64,000 nucleotides of DNA from Alligator mississippiensis (lineage: Eukaryota; Chordata; Crocodylia; Alligatoridae), in contig NC_081828.1 of the NCBI RefSeq assembly GCF_030867095.1, positions 209,008,978 through 209,072,977 of the forward strand. Reading direction: 5' to 3'. The position numbers were made by a program, and so were the translations under genes. This document shows, in pieces, positions 12,661-25,500 of this stretch; within the stretch, counting starts at the first letter, position 1; each line of letters starts with the position of its first letter. Below the pieces are notes generated by a model. It searched no databases, was not told the origin of the DNA, and was given only the letters and a program-made list of their open reading frames with translations.

Positions 12661-12869
12661 AGGCATTACAAAACTTTTCTGCTTCTTTATAAGTATTGGC
12701 TAAAAGTACTCAAATTGTTCTAGTTAGAAAGTGTTGGAGCATGCATTGGGTTCGTGTATAGGTGTCCATAAATACTAATTCATGAGTTTAACTAATTATT
12801 GGAGCAGTTTACCAAACAACAACAACAAAAACTATACCAAAGGATCTGTTGGATGCTGCATCATTTGAA

Positions 12870-13012
12870 GCCCTTAAATCAAGTTATATTTCAAAGGTTC
12901 AAAGCAGTAATTATGGATGAAATACTATGTTCTGCTTCACCCAAGATGTGAGACTGAAGATGACCATAAAGAGCCCCTTCTGTGCTTAACATCTATGAGT
13001 CTATGAATCCAC
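12870..13012 (+). repeat. Short CR1-like 3' end
   Basis: The segment ends CTATGAGTCTATGAATCC, a CR1-type terminal repeat, preceded by CCCCTTCTGTGCTTAAC. Little else is diagnostic. Confidence 0.45.
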
Positions 13013-13374
13013 TATTTTTGGTTTTTGTTTTATTTTTCTATGTTTACTTATTTATTGTCATTAACTTTATGGCAGGAGAAAACACCTGCACCTTTCATGC
13101 TTTCAGTCTAGCATTTTCAAAGGGTCCTAAAGGAGTTACACACCCAACAGATTTAATTTTCATAAAATTTATGTGCCTGATTCCCCCAGACCCTTTTCAG
13201 AATCCCAGCTTTTTCCAGTAAGAGGTATTTAATATCTCTCTAAAGGACCAGATTTTTTGGAGGGTTCTATGGGACTGATGTAGATTTAGAAGTGTACAAG
13301 CAGGTTTGCCACTGAAATATTGTTATAAATGTTTTCATTAATAGACTTGCCTATAAGATTAACTGAGGCTCCAA

Positions 13375-13628
13375 GGAAGTAATGGCTTCAAGCTGCAGCA
13401 GAAGAAATTTAGGTGAGAGATTAGGAGGAACTTTTTGACTGAGGGAGGTCAACCATTGGAACAGGGTAGCAAGACAAGTTGTGCAAACTCGATCCCTGGA
13501 AATGTTCAAGCGTAGATTAGATGGAAACTTGACTGGTATGTTTTAGTGAGGAATGATCCTGCCATAGGCAGTGGGCTGGGCTAGCTGACCTCATAAGGTC
13601 TCTTTTACTCTTACTTTCCTATGATCCT
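13375..13628 (+). mobile_element. Old CR1-like LINE 3' fragment
   Basis: Plus-strand motifs follow the CR1 3' pattern: AGATTAGGAGGAAC, then the region for WNRVARQVVQ, FKRRLDGN, and a GGTCTCTTTT...TATGATCCTA tail. Divergent and 5'-truncated. Confidence 0.7.
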
Positions 13629-13917
13629 AATTAGTGCTCATATTTACAGTGCAAACAACTGTGTTTCAGTACTCAAGAAAAATACAATCTAATTGGAGAA
13701 AAACAACTTCACAATGCTTTTGACAACAATTTTGGTATTTGTACAGAGTTTTTAATGCATTTAATTACAACCCACTTCAAATCTGCTTTACAGGTGCATA
13801 TGAATAAAACACAATTTAATTGGTAAATACACTGTTTCAGTAGAATCTTGTAAAAATAAAAGAAATTCAGTTTACTTGTAAAGCATTTTGTAGAAGGGTC
13901 TTCTGCAATATCTGAAC

Positions 13918-15616
13918 TTTATTACATAATTATTTTTAGTGTACAGAGATATTACACTTTTACAATATTTATTAAGGCAACAAAGAATGACCTTATTTAT
14001 GTTAATTTTTTGACTGAAGCAGCAAGTACTGTTCTGTCTGCCTGCAACATGGAAAGTAGTTTCAGCTTTCTTATTCTAATAGTTAGCCATTTTTGCTAAA
14101 TTTCTATGTTTCAGTGGATGTACTTCTCTAATAATATGATTATCTATCATAGTAAACTGAATGATGGAAATACGGGGTAGGACAGATTTTTATAAAGCAG
14201 ACAAAAATCAACAAGAATATGAATACAGAATCTTTCAGTCAGAATCTTAAGTAAGCCTTTCCCATTAAGAGTGCTCACATCCCCTGACCATTCTTGTAGT
14301 TGTGAGACATTAAAAGAAACATTGATGAATATAGCCTCAGAGTTAACATGCTTATTTATCCATTAGAGAGCTACTACTGAAACATAGCCCTTGCTTCTGA
14401 CTTAACAGTAATCTTCTATCAAGATAATGTGTACCCTGACATTTCCTGTCAGATTACAAAATAACATTTGGGATACTGGAGGATTGCAAATTTCTTGTTT
14501 TACCACCCTGGTGCAGACTTAAGTTATCTGAACACAAGTTAGGTAGCACGGCCCAGTTAATAGCCTTGATTGACATGGCCTAACTTTGAGATAATCAGAA
14601 GTCACTTAGTATGAGACAAGAAGCTTTAATTTGCAGACATTTATGTTTTAAGTGTCCTTAGTATGGTCTAAGTGTGACATGCAACTTCACCCTTAGGTAC
14701 CTAAAGGTGGGTTAGGCAGTACTTTGTTGGTGTTCTGGCAGCAGGGACTTTGCCCATGCCAGAACAGAGTGGTAAGGAGCTATGCCAGAGCTGGGCAACA
14801 GGGAGCTGCACTTGTGCTGCATCTGGGAAATGGGTAGAAGTGGTGTCTGGGAAAATGTGCAGTAGTAGCCATTAAGTCAGAACTCCAGCTTGCCTTGGAC
14901 TAGAGCCAGATTTTTCCAGTCCCTGGCTTTGAAACATTGCCAACCTCTGAATTAGAGAGTTAGGTGGAAGTTAGTCATTTCCCCGCCACCAATTTGATTT
15001 ATAACTGAGCATAGGATGGACTGAGACACCCAGGCATCTGATCTGGGTCATTTCTGAACATTTTCAGAACCGCAAGTCTTGCCATCTTTTATGACCAAAC
15101 TGGACATGCCTAAACAGCTTTGCAGCAACTGAGCAGGGCTGATTTGAATCAATCTTTGGAATGAAGACACCATGGGTACTTTTGCATGTCCTCCAGCACT
15201 GGGGGTGGGGGGGCACTACTTTAATTACAGAAGCTTTGAGAGCTGCTCTAATTAAAGCACTGCAGCATCTCATGTATCAACGTCCTTGCACTTCAAAATG
15301 GTGGCAGGGGTGCTTGAAATAAGCTGGTTTGATGAGCTTTAATTCGAGCACCCTCACTGCCATTTTGAAGCATGGGGATGCTGATGCACAAGATATGGGA
15401 GGCTGCTGGAGCGTGGTAATTGCCATTACCTGAAGGTTATCAATGGGCTCAGTGATAGTATCGTAAGTTGAAGGGAAAGACATGGAAGAGGCAGTTTGTG
15501 ATTTATCTAGCTGACTACCATAATTTTCATTCAGTATGAATGCAATTAATTTTTCTTCTTAGGTGCCTCCCCTTCAAAGATATAACTATCACAATTCCTG
15601 AGATAGTATAAGAGGC
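13918..15616 (-). other. Probable 3' untranslated region of the sodium channel gene
   Basis: Below the stop codon there is no further open frame. On the minus strand AATAAA occurs at 13973-13968 and 13923-13918, which would give a 3' UTR of about 1.65 kb. The interval is mostly AT-rich and repeat-poor except for a hairpin element at 15287-15372. The poly(A) assignment is a motif-level inference. Confidence 0.35.
15287..15372. repeat. Hairpin / short palindromic element
   Basis: Arms 15287-15325 and 15335-15372 are imperfect reverse complements; both contain a CTTCAAAATGG core and its complement. The loop is about 9 bases. The flanks also hold repeated CTTTAATTA and CTAATTAAAG. It looks like a degenerate palindromic MITE inside the presumed 3' UTR. 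Confidence 0.6.
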
Positions 15617-16560
15617 CTATTTCACAGAACACTGAAGCAAATAACTCCTGACGGCCCTTTGAATAACAATGGCAGACACCTCCTCCTGTTTCCTTCTAAG
15701 AGTAGTTGTGATTGGTTTGCAAGAAGTTTTGGATGGGTTGGCAGCCATAAACCTTTCCTCCATCTGTACTCTCAGAGCATCCATATCTCCATATTCTCCT
15801 AACACTCGTTTGGTAAAAGCAAACAAGATATCCAAGCAGTGGATCTTCTCTCCACTGACCATGGGAAGGTCCATTGCTATAAGCTCAAGATGGTTTGGTT
15901 TTGGTATGCGTAAAGGTTCTGCCAAAGCATCTGCAAAGTCTGAAAGTGCAGAATACTTAATAAACTGAGTTGCTTTAGGATCAAATTTTCCCCAGATTTC
16001 ATAAAATATATCAAAGTCATCATCACTTAGAGGTTCTGCACTTTCTTCAGTAGCAACATTGAAGTTTTCTAAAATAACAGCTATGTACATGTTTACAACA
16101 ATGAGAAATGTTATGATGACATAACTAACAAAAAATAGAATACCTATAGAAGGGTCTCCACAACTAAGTTTTAAATTTGTTACATTTAAATTTGGAGCAC
16201 ATGAAGTGCTAGTTAACAAAGGGCTCAGAAGCCCATCCCAGCCAGCTGATGTTGTAATTTGGAAGAGACAGAGCATGCTGCCAACAAAGGTTTGGAAGTT
16301 GAAAATGTCATCAATCCCGCCATTCCAACCAACACAGGCAAAATTATTCATGCCAAGAATAGCATAAATATACATGACAAAAAACAACAACAGACCAATG
16401 TTGAACAGAGCAGGAAGGGACATCAATAATGCAAAAAGGAGAGTTCTAATTCCTTTAGCTGCTCGAATTAGTCTTAGGATTCGGCCAATCCGTGCCAAGC
16501 GAATAATTCTCAAAAGCGTAGGAGAGAGGAAAGTCTTGAAGACTTCAGAAAGTGCCAAAT
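15617..16560 (-). CDS. SCN11A: SCN last exon: domain IV S4-S6 and C-terminus
   Basis: The exon begins after TTTAAAG with AT completing an asparagine codon. It encodes IVS4 ([20 protein letters not shown]), S5, the pore helix with TSAGWDGLL (the A of DEKA), S6 ([16 protein letters not shown], with the F and Y of the local-anaesthetic site), the EF-hand-like domain ([17 protein letters not shown]) and an IQ motif ([12 protein letters not shown]). It stops at TAG only four codons later (CSVK). SCN5A carries about a hundred more residues, including a PPxY ubiquitin-ligase site. The short tail is more like SCN11A. All key pore and EF-hand residues are intact. Confidence 0.97.
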
Positions 16561-19500
16561 CTTTAAAGGAAAAGAGAGGGGGGAAAAAACAACAAGAGAA
16601 TTAAGCTACTAATTCAATGAAGATTGCAGATATATAGGAACATGTTGTTATTTGTTATCTATTAGGTATTTAAGTGTTACAAGTTAGAAATGAAAATGTC
16701 CTGTCAACTTCAGCAAAACTCCTGATGTCCTTGCCACTTTAAGGGGAAAGCTACACTGTTAAAGTTTATGATCCATCTGAAGTTTATAAACAAATCAAAA
16801 CTCCTTTAAATGTTAAACAAATGCATACAAACTCCTTAAAGTAACTACGATGAATTATTGCTTTCATTCTGTGGGCATTATGGTGCTGAGCACCTCAAAT
16901 ACATGAGGTTTATTCAGATCTACTTCCATGCTGGATTCAAGAGATTTTTTTACTAGTTGTGGCCTTGTAGGCTATGGCACATGAAGTCTTGTTTTCCTTC
17001 TTCTATTTCAGGGAGACTATGATCCTCAATAGTATATTTTTGCCCAGGACACAGAAAGACAACAGCACTATCAGTGTTGATAAAGATTCTCTTACTACAT
17101 ATAGATAGAGCCTAGGGCTCAGCTCTTATTTTGCCTCTAAGTTGTTACTGTTAGCCCAAAATGTATATATCTTGCCTCTAAAGCAGTGGTTCTCAACTTG
17201 TTTAGGCTTGAGGCATCCCTCAGAAAATGCCAGCTTTTAGCTTTCACTCTTTTTTTATTACAGAAAAATAATAGAGCAATTCTCCTGTTGCAAAGAACTC
17301 AGAAAGACCACAACAGGGCAGAATGTCTTTAACACCAGGGATTCCTGTTTGAAACCTCTGGCTTCACCTTGTCAATCATGTTTGCACACTGAGGCATGCA
17401 GGGTGTTTTCTCGGGTGGTATCTGGTTCCTGTCACTTTTGATATACAGGCTGTTGGAGTCCAAAGACAACTCAGATTCCAAAGGCAACTCAGAAAAAACC
17501 ATTCAGATCCACGATCAGTGGCAAAAGCTCAGAAAGTTTACTGTCTTCAGACAGTATATCAGTTGCTCTGATTCAGAGTCAGTTCAACCTGGTGAAGCTT
17601 GTCCTTGACAGCTATGGACATAGTATGTTGTTCTCACTGCCCTAGGTCGCTACGAGAGACAAGTCTCCCAGCCCCTGTATTTATACTTGTGTGTACCCAC
17701 CCCTCCCCACCACCTTCTTGTGCTAAATCTTATATCTCTCTGTCAAGATGTTCATCTTTACTTGATTTGTTTACAAAGTTTACACACCTACACTTTGCTT
17801 CTCATCTCTGTCTCGTTAGTGAGTTTTTACTTTTTTCATTCATCCTCAAGTTTTTTAGCTTTTCTCTTTCAGCTTTTCTCTCTTTAAAAAAGTGTCTTTT
17901 TGCTCATTAGTGTGTTTTTATTTTTCTTTCTTATTTGGTCATCCAGTGGTCATGAGGACCCTTTCTCCCATTCTGCTTTTCAGCATTGTAGCTTAGCATT
18001 ATTATGAACTAGTACAACCAGAACTCCTACAGCAGTACTAACATTGCACGTGACCCTTTAGCAAGGCACCGCTGGGTGCCAAGAAACCCTAGTTGAGAAT
18101 CACTGCTCTAGAGCAGGGTTTCTCAACTGGTGGGATATGAAGGTCCTTTACATGGGACTTGGGTGGCGGCGCTGAAACCAGAAGCGCCATGGTGGGACTT
18201 CCGGTTTCACTTTTGCGTGCTTTGATCACCAGCTGGGGGACCCTCCCCCCTGCTCTTTTACTGGCACCTGGGGACCCTCCCCCCTGGCCCTTGTTAACCA
18301 GTGTAACCAGGTTTTTTTGACCTTATGTAGGTGGGGTGTAAAGTGCAAAAGGTTGAGAACCGCTGCTGTAGAGTACGTTCTTCTTCCAACCAGAAAAATG
18401 CATAGCCTTCTCACTCTGTCAATAGGCAGCCTTGTATATCTCCAAACCACAAAAGATTCATAGATTCATAGATGTTAGGGTTGGAAGGGACCTCAATAGA
18501 TCATCAAGTCCGACCCCATGCATAAGCAGGAAAGAGTGCTGGGTCTAAATGACCCCAGCTAGCATCGAGTCATCTACAGTAAACAGGAAATACTAGGCAA
18601 AGCAGTTTCTGATTTCCTATATCCAATTAGGGATCAAATCCAAGGTGTATCCTTTATATTTCCCAGTTCAGGGGAAGCCCAGGGTCATGAGCCTGAGCTC
18701 CCCCTACACCGGCAAGGAAGGCGACCATAGTTCCAGGGCCAGGCCAACAACTGATTGTCAGTTCAGCAACTGATTGTCCTAGCTCCTGTTCCCAATGCCT
18801 CTTTGGGATTAGGCCTATTTTATCTAGTGATTATTTTGTCCAGAGCTTCTTCCCTCCCAACAACTGGTTTATGCAGTCAGGCTACATAATGCATACTGTT
18901 CTCCTGGGTACGTGGCTTTTGCATTACTTTCTACCCAGGTGTTAAATTTTCCTTGTAATAATTTTACTGATAATTTAAGGTGGTGTTAGGGTGATGATGT
19001 TGCTGTGATGGTCCAGGAAAAATTCAAGAGGTAAGGATTCTTGTGGGTGGTAACTTTTATTGGGCAACTGTATAGTTGGGAGGGATACTTTTGGGCAGCA
19101 GGTACATTTCTTCGGGTCAGAGGGAAAAAAGGCAGCTTCAGCTAAATAGCAGGTAGAATAAAAGCCTGTGAAAAACTCAATATTTAAATAAAAAAAGAAT
19201 AAAAAAAGACAGTCTCAGGTAGGTGACAGACAAACACCTTCAAAAGACAGGTCTGGGAACAGAAATTCATTGGCTTACTCAATACTAAGGCCTCCTTTAC
19301 AAGTTATATTTATGCTATGATTAACATGTTAATCACAGCATAAATGGCAAGGTTGTACCCAATTTAGGGCACTGTAAAATGGCAAACCAGTCATAAAAAT
19401 GTACTATATATAATGTAGAATCTTATGACTGGTTTGTATGGCACCTTATACTGAAGATGTAACAGGGCTAGGACTGGGGCTGACAATCAGTTGTTGGCCT

Positions 19501-22500
19501 GGCCCTGGAACTATGGTCACTTTCTTGCCAGTGCAGGGGGAACTCAGACTTATGGCGCTGGGCTCCCCCTGAACCGGGAAGTATAAAGGATACACTGTGG
19601 ATTTAATCCCTAATCCCAAAATTGTTTTTCATGCCATGCACATGTAGATGTTAGGATTGGGGATCCATAGCATCTTTAAATGAATGTGTGCCAAGGGCCT
19701 TGAAACCAGGGACTTAAGAAGTATTGACTTTACTGCCCGTTATAATCAACCTCCTCCCAACTAACCTCTCTGCACTCCATAGGTGATAACGATCCTCTTC
19801 AAGTCTTGTTCTTCATTATCTTGTCTGTTAGCTACCTGTTATCAACTACAGAAATCCTCACCTTTTGAAGTGGGATTGTTGCCCCCCAGACCTGTGCATG
19901 GGGCAGGGGTGGGTGTGGGCTGTCCACTATGGGCTTGGGCTCCCTGCCCTGTTGCCCTTTCCTGGGGCTTTTGTGGCCTAGCAGTTGGGACCTGGCACAG
20001 TATGGCAGAGCAGAGCTGGGTGGGGAAGCTCCTTGCCACTGCAAGCCCCACATTGCCCTAGTGAGGCATCCCCTGACTGCCCAGCAGCAGTGGGGTTGGT
20101 GGTGCAGGTTTGTGCCCCTTGCTGCTGTGGAGTGCACAGGGGGTGGGTCACCAGGGCATTGCAAGGCTCACAGTGGCAAGGAGTTTCCCTGTATGGCCCC
20201 ACTCTGCCCCACCTTGCTGGATCCCACCTACTGGGCAGTGGAGGTCCCAGAGGACGGTAGCAGGGCAGGGAGCCCAAGCCCACAGTTGGCAGCCTACTCC
20301 GTGCACAGATCTGGGGGGCACAGGTCCTCCCTACCCCTCTGGGAGTGCATGCAGTGGCAGGGAGCCAGCCCCACCCGGCTTGAGTCCACAGCAGGCAGCC
20401 CACACCCGCCCTGCCTACGGGCTCCACTCTGGCTATGCCGCCCGTGGGGGAATGGGAAGTGGGCTCCGCATTCCACTCCACTGCAGCAGCTGCTGCCTCC
20501 CATGGGTGGCAGCCAGGGCTTGAGCATTGCTGCAGGTGGTTGGGGGCTGTGGACCCGGGTCCCTGGACCCATAGCTCTGGCAGCTAGAGGCCCCCTCTGG
20601 CGGGGTTGGGTGGGAAGGAGGTTGCGGGTAGGGTATGAGGGGCACCAGCAGAGCCAGGAGGCTGCGGAGGAAGGGGAGTGAGGAGCAACAACAGAGCTGG
20701 GGGGCTGTGGGGAGGGAGTGATGGGCACTAGCAGGGCTTGGGGGGCTCTGGGTTGGGGGTGAGGGGCCTGGACCTGCATTCTGTGACCTAAGGTGGTAGG
20801 AGGAGTTGATTTTCCATGATAAAAAAAACCCAAAATCAAGTACCAAAATGTATAGGTATTTAGAATTTATTTTATTATAGTGATTGAGGCACTGGTAGGC
20901 TTCCAAATTGCTTTAAAACTGTAAATATATTATATAGATATATTGTGGCCTTTCATTTTAATCACAGATTTTGGGTTTTTTTGACAAATTGGAAAATTTG
21001 TCAATTTTTATCAGAGAATTTGCAATTTCTTATCAAGGGAAAACCAGGATCCCTGATGGTTAGACTATTTGTTGATGGAGAGTATGAGTCAACTCACCTT
21101 GGTAAACAGGAAAAACTAGTAGGTTTTTAGTCAAATTTAAAATTTTATTTTTCATTCGTTTGAATGACTACATGCCACTGACACAACTGCATGCATCACA
21201 GCGCCAGGCACGTTTCAAAGCACCCAGTGCTGCAGCACTTGCATGTGAAAAAATGCCCTAAGATCGTAAATCAGTACATCTTCCAATAGTTATATTTGTT
21301 TTTCTTTGATCTTTAAACTGAATAATATAGCACTGAGACCTTAGCCTATTAATAAATATTTCTCTTTAACCAGAGAAAAATGTGTTGTGTTTTATGTGAT
21401 AATTAACTATACCATTTGCACCCATTTTCAAAATCCTTGGTCCACCCATGAACAGACCCACTGTCAAATGTAGTATTTCTATTGAAAACTCACCATATAC
21501 ACACATAAGGAAGAGACTGTAGTTTATGGTTGTTAGCATTTCTGTTCTACTTTTTTCTAATTCTAAAATGGTCATCGCTAATTACTATGATTACTTTATT
21601 TGTCTTTATTCAAAGTATTTTTGAAGGCACTGAAAGAACAGTTTAGTAATTTTGGAGATGAAATTACTTGATGCTCAGCTACTTAAAACACCCCTTTCTA
21701 TTCCAGGCAGGATGCCAAGCTATATAGCTTGTACTTTACTTTCAATATTTCCCCCTAAACTCTGGCCATCTTCTTCAGCAAACCCACCCACAAGCCAGTT
21801 CTGAAACTTGCATTGTCTTGGTGTTTGAACAGGATCAGCTGATGATAGGAACCTTTTCCTCTGCCATACCCCCAGTTTATTAATTCCCTGTAAGCAGCTT
21901 GAGAATTGTAGTCAGACTTGCTTGCCAGTGCTCCCCAGCCTCCATCTCCTGTCTCTCATAGATTCATAGATGTTAGGGTCGGAAGGGACCTCAATAGATC
22001 ATCGAGTCCGACCCCCTGCATAAGCAGGAAAGAATGCTGGGTCTAGATGACCCCAGCTAGATGCTCATCTAACCTCCTCTTGAAGACCCCCAGGGTAGGG
22101 GAGAGCACCACCTCCCTTGGGAGCCCATTCCAGACCCTGGCCACTCTAACTGTGAAGAAGTTCTTCCTAATGTCCAATCTAAATCTGCTCTCTGCTAGCT
22201 TGTGGCCATTATTTCTTGTAACCCCCGGGGGCGCCTTGGTGAATAAATACTCACCAATTCCCTTCTGTGCCCCCGTGATGAACTTATAGGTGGCCACAAG
22301 GTCGCCTCTCAACCTTCTCTTGCGGAGGCTGAAAAGATCCAGGTTCTCTAGTCTCTCCTCGTAGGGCTCGGTATGCAGGCCCTTAACCATACAAGTGGCC
22401 CTTCTCTGGACCCTCTCCAGGTTATCCGCATCCCTCTTGAATTGCGGCGCCCAGAATTGCACGCAGTACTCCAACTGCGGTCTGACCAGTGCCCGATAGA

Positions 22501-25500
22501 GGGGAAGTATCACCTCCTTGGACCTATTCATCATGCATCTGCTGATGCACGATAAAGCGTCATTGGCTTTTTTGATAGCTTCGTCACACTGCCGGCTCAT
22601 GTTCATCTTGGAGTCCACTAGGACTCCAAGATCCCTTTCCACCTCTGTGCCACCCAGCAGGTCATTCCCTAGGCTGTAGGTGTGCTGGACATTTTTCCTC
22701 CCTAGGTGCAGCACTTTGCATTTCTCCTTGTTGAACTGCATCCTGTTGTTTTCTGCCCACTTGTCCAACCTGTCCAGGTCTGCCTGCAGCTGTTCCCTGC
22801 CCTCCGGCGTGTCTACATCTCCCCATAGCTTTGTGTCATCTGCAAACTTGGACAGAGTACATTTGACTCCCTCGTCCAAGTCACTGATGAAGACATTAAA
22901 GAGTATTGGTCCAAGGACCGAGCCCTGCGGGACCCCACTGCCCACACCCTTCCAGGTCGAAACAGACCCATCCACCACGACTCTCTGGGTGCGACCCTCT
23001 AGCCAATTCGCCACCCACCGGACTGTGTAGTCATCCAAGTCACAGCCTCTTAACTTGTTCACCAGTATGGGGTGGGATACCGTATCGAAGGCCTTCCTGA
23101 AGTCTAAGTATACGACATCCACCCCTCCTCCTGTGTCCAGGCGTTTCGTAACCTGGTCATAAAAAGAAACTAGATTGGTCAGGCACGATCTGCCTGCCAC
23201 GAACCCGTGCTGATTTCCCCTGCCATGTTTTGATCTTAATAAATATTTAAGGGGAGACAGCCTCCAGAAGCTGGGGTAGTCTCTTCTTTGGTGTCTTCTC
23301 CTCTTGGTCTAGTCCTAGAGGTTAATTCCCCTAGTAGCCCAGGCTTCAGGGCTACTCTGCCCAAACCTCACAGGATGTATTTCCCCCTTGAAATGGCCCT
23401 AGTCATGCCTAAGGGGATATATTGTGGTTGGCAGCCACCCTCAAAGCCACCCTGATATCCCTGTTACAACTTGAAGGGGGCTTCCTTACTTCCAAGCTGA
23501 CACTAGGCTCTTCAAGCCCTAAAGCCCTTGTGAGGGCTTCAGCCTTCCTGGCTTTCTTTGGCTGTTTTCCTCTGGCTGAGCCCCCCCCCCCCCCCCCCCC
23601 CCAGAACCATGGCCACAGGCCCTGGGCTCCTTGGCTTCAGCCCTGCCTTGCTCTATACCAGCACCCGGGGTCCCTGGACCCAGCAAGGCTGCTCCACTGC
23701 TCTATGCCAGCCCTTGGGGTCCCTGACCCCAGCAAAGTGGCTCTTGTTCTCAATACCACCCCCACGGGTCCCCAATCCCAACAAGGCTGCTCTGGCTCTG
23801 CACTGCCTTGGGGTCTCTGACCCTTATAGGGTGAGAAACCAACCCAACATATGCTCTATGTTGGGTGTTGCTCTATGTTGGGTGCCCCCCCAGGCATTTC
23901 TGTGGCCTCCACACCTCTCCCATAGCCACAACCCAGTCCTCCAGTGTTTAAACTTAAACACAGAAGAAGTAACTAAAACACAGTGTTAGTCATCTGGTTG
24001 CAACTCATTCAAACCCCCTTACAGTTATAACAGTTGCCACATTCCTTCCATAAGGAGCTGAAATGATTCCCCAGCTTACCGGGTGCCTCCTTTTCTGTGT
24101 AAGCCAACTTCACCCTCAGCTTCTTCCCCTGCAGCATGCAGGTATCAGCTGCCAGCCCCTCCCAGCTCAGGGGCTGGACTTGTATACAACTAAGTCTTGC
24201 CCTTTCCTGTCACCTGACTGCTGCCTTTGGAAATGGGCTCAGTGGTTTCCACTCAGCCTAACAAGCTGTTGAGACTCCCCTGACCTGTCGTCCTCCCTAG
24301 TTACCTAGCAATCCCAGGCCTCAAGGCCTGGGTCCCTGTTGCTCCAGGTTTCTGCAGAGCTCTGCTCCTGTGGGCCCCTGAAGTCTTACTGCCCTATTGT
24401 AGGTAGCCTCATAACTCTTTGGGCTTCCTTCTGGGGCTTACTCCAAATGCAACTCTCCCTAGTTCAGTTGTTTCCTGCACAATGCTCTAACCTGCTGCTT
24501 TCTCCTCTTACAGTAACAGGAGCACCTGGGTCCCTGTTACAATTCCCAGTTGCATCTCACTAGATGTGTCTATACAAGATGCTATGTCATTGTAGCGATG
24601 AGCCATGTCTCCATGGCTCACTGCTTCAGCTACATAGCATTGCCGGCCATGAACCGTGATGCTAATGCTACTGTGCAGTAGCTTGTACTGCACAGTAGCT
24701 TGTTGCTACTGCGCAGTAGCATCGAAAATGACCCATGTGGTGTTGGGACTGCACAGTAACTGTAGGGCTAGGGACAGACATTATACACAAACCAATTTAA
24801 ATGATCAGAAACTGGTTTAAACCTGTAACAGAACAGGTGGTCAGTGCGCATAAACCAGATTGAGAATGGCTGAAACCGGTTTGAGATAAACCTGATTTAA
24901 TGTAGTATTAGATATAACTGATTTGACTCAAACCAGTTTATGCAATGTCTTTCCCAGACCCCTTGCTTGTTTAAGATAAACTAGATACCCCCAGCATCCC
25001 GGCATGCTCTCTGGGCTGGGTGGGGCTCTCTGCTCCACAGCAAGGCTGGCCCCTCTCCTTTGCTCCCTGGCCACAGCTCCCTTCTCTTCCCCTCACCACT
25101 CTGTGCTAAGCAGGAATCCCCCCCTCCCCTTTGCCTTGCTGAGGTATCTGTGTATTAGCTAGCAGATCACATGCTGGCTATGGTCTGTGCGGAATCAGCG
25201 AGTAGCTGGTAATGTCCCCCTGTTGTTTTCTTAATTGGGTGATACACACTGTTATTCCTGCTGGGCTAATCACAGCATCCTGCTGGAGCCTGTCGCCTGT
25301 CCATGCCCTCCTCAGCTCCATGCTGTGGAAGGAAAGGAGGGCTGCTCTAGCAGCCCCTGGCTCCTAGCCTGAGCCACTGCAGGCATGTGTCTGCATTTCT
25401 GGGATGTCTGTTCGGTTACAAAACTGATTTAGCCGAGCCAGGTTAGACTAATCTGCAAAGACTGAATTAATCTCAGGCTTTTTGAATGTCTGTCCCTAGC

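Larger units (their letters stand above)
18623..19617. repeat. Fold-back element with about 150-bp inverted arms
   Basis: The left arm (about 18623-18783) and right arm (about 19462-19617) are reverse complements over roughly 150 bp; for example TGTATCCTTTATA and CCATAGTTCCAGGGCCAGG occur in the left arm and as complements in the right. The spacer holds two further palindromes (19308-19345 and 19381-19442) and part of an old repeat at 19020-19160. It resembles a long-TIR DNA transposon. Confidence 0.75.

Noticed and set aside
19929-20681. A 250-codon frame, with overlapping frames of 110-181 codons on the other strand
   Set aside because: The composition is that of the GC-rich repeat shared with 27075-28290. 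No domain, no conserved frame between copies.
22043-23200. A 385-residue open frame as a host protein
   Set aside because: It contains CR1 RT motifs ([21 protein letters not shown]) and a CR1 3' end, so it is LINE sequence.
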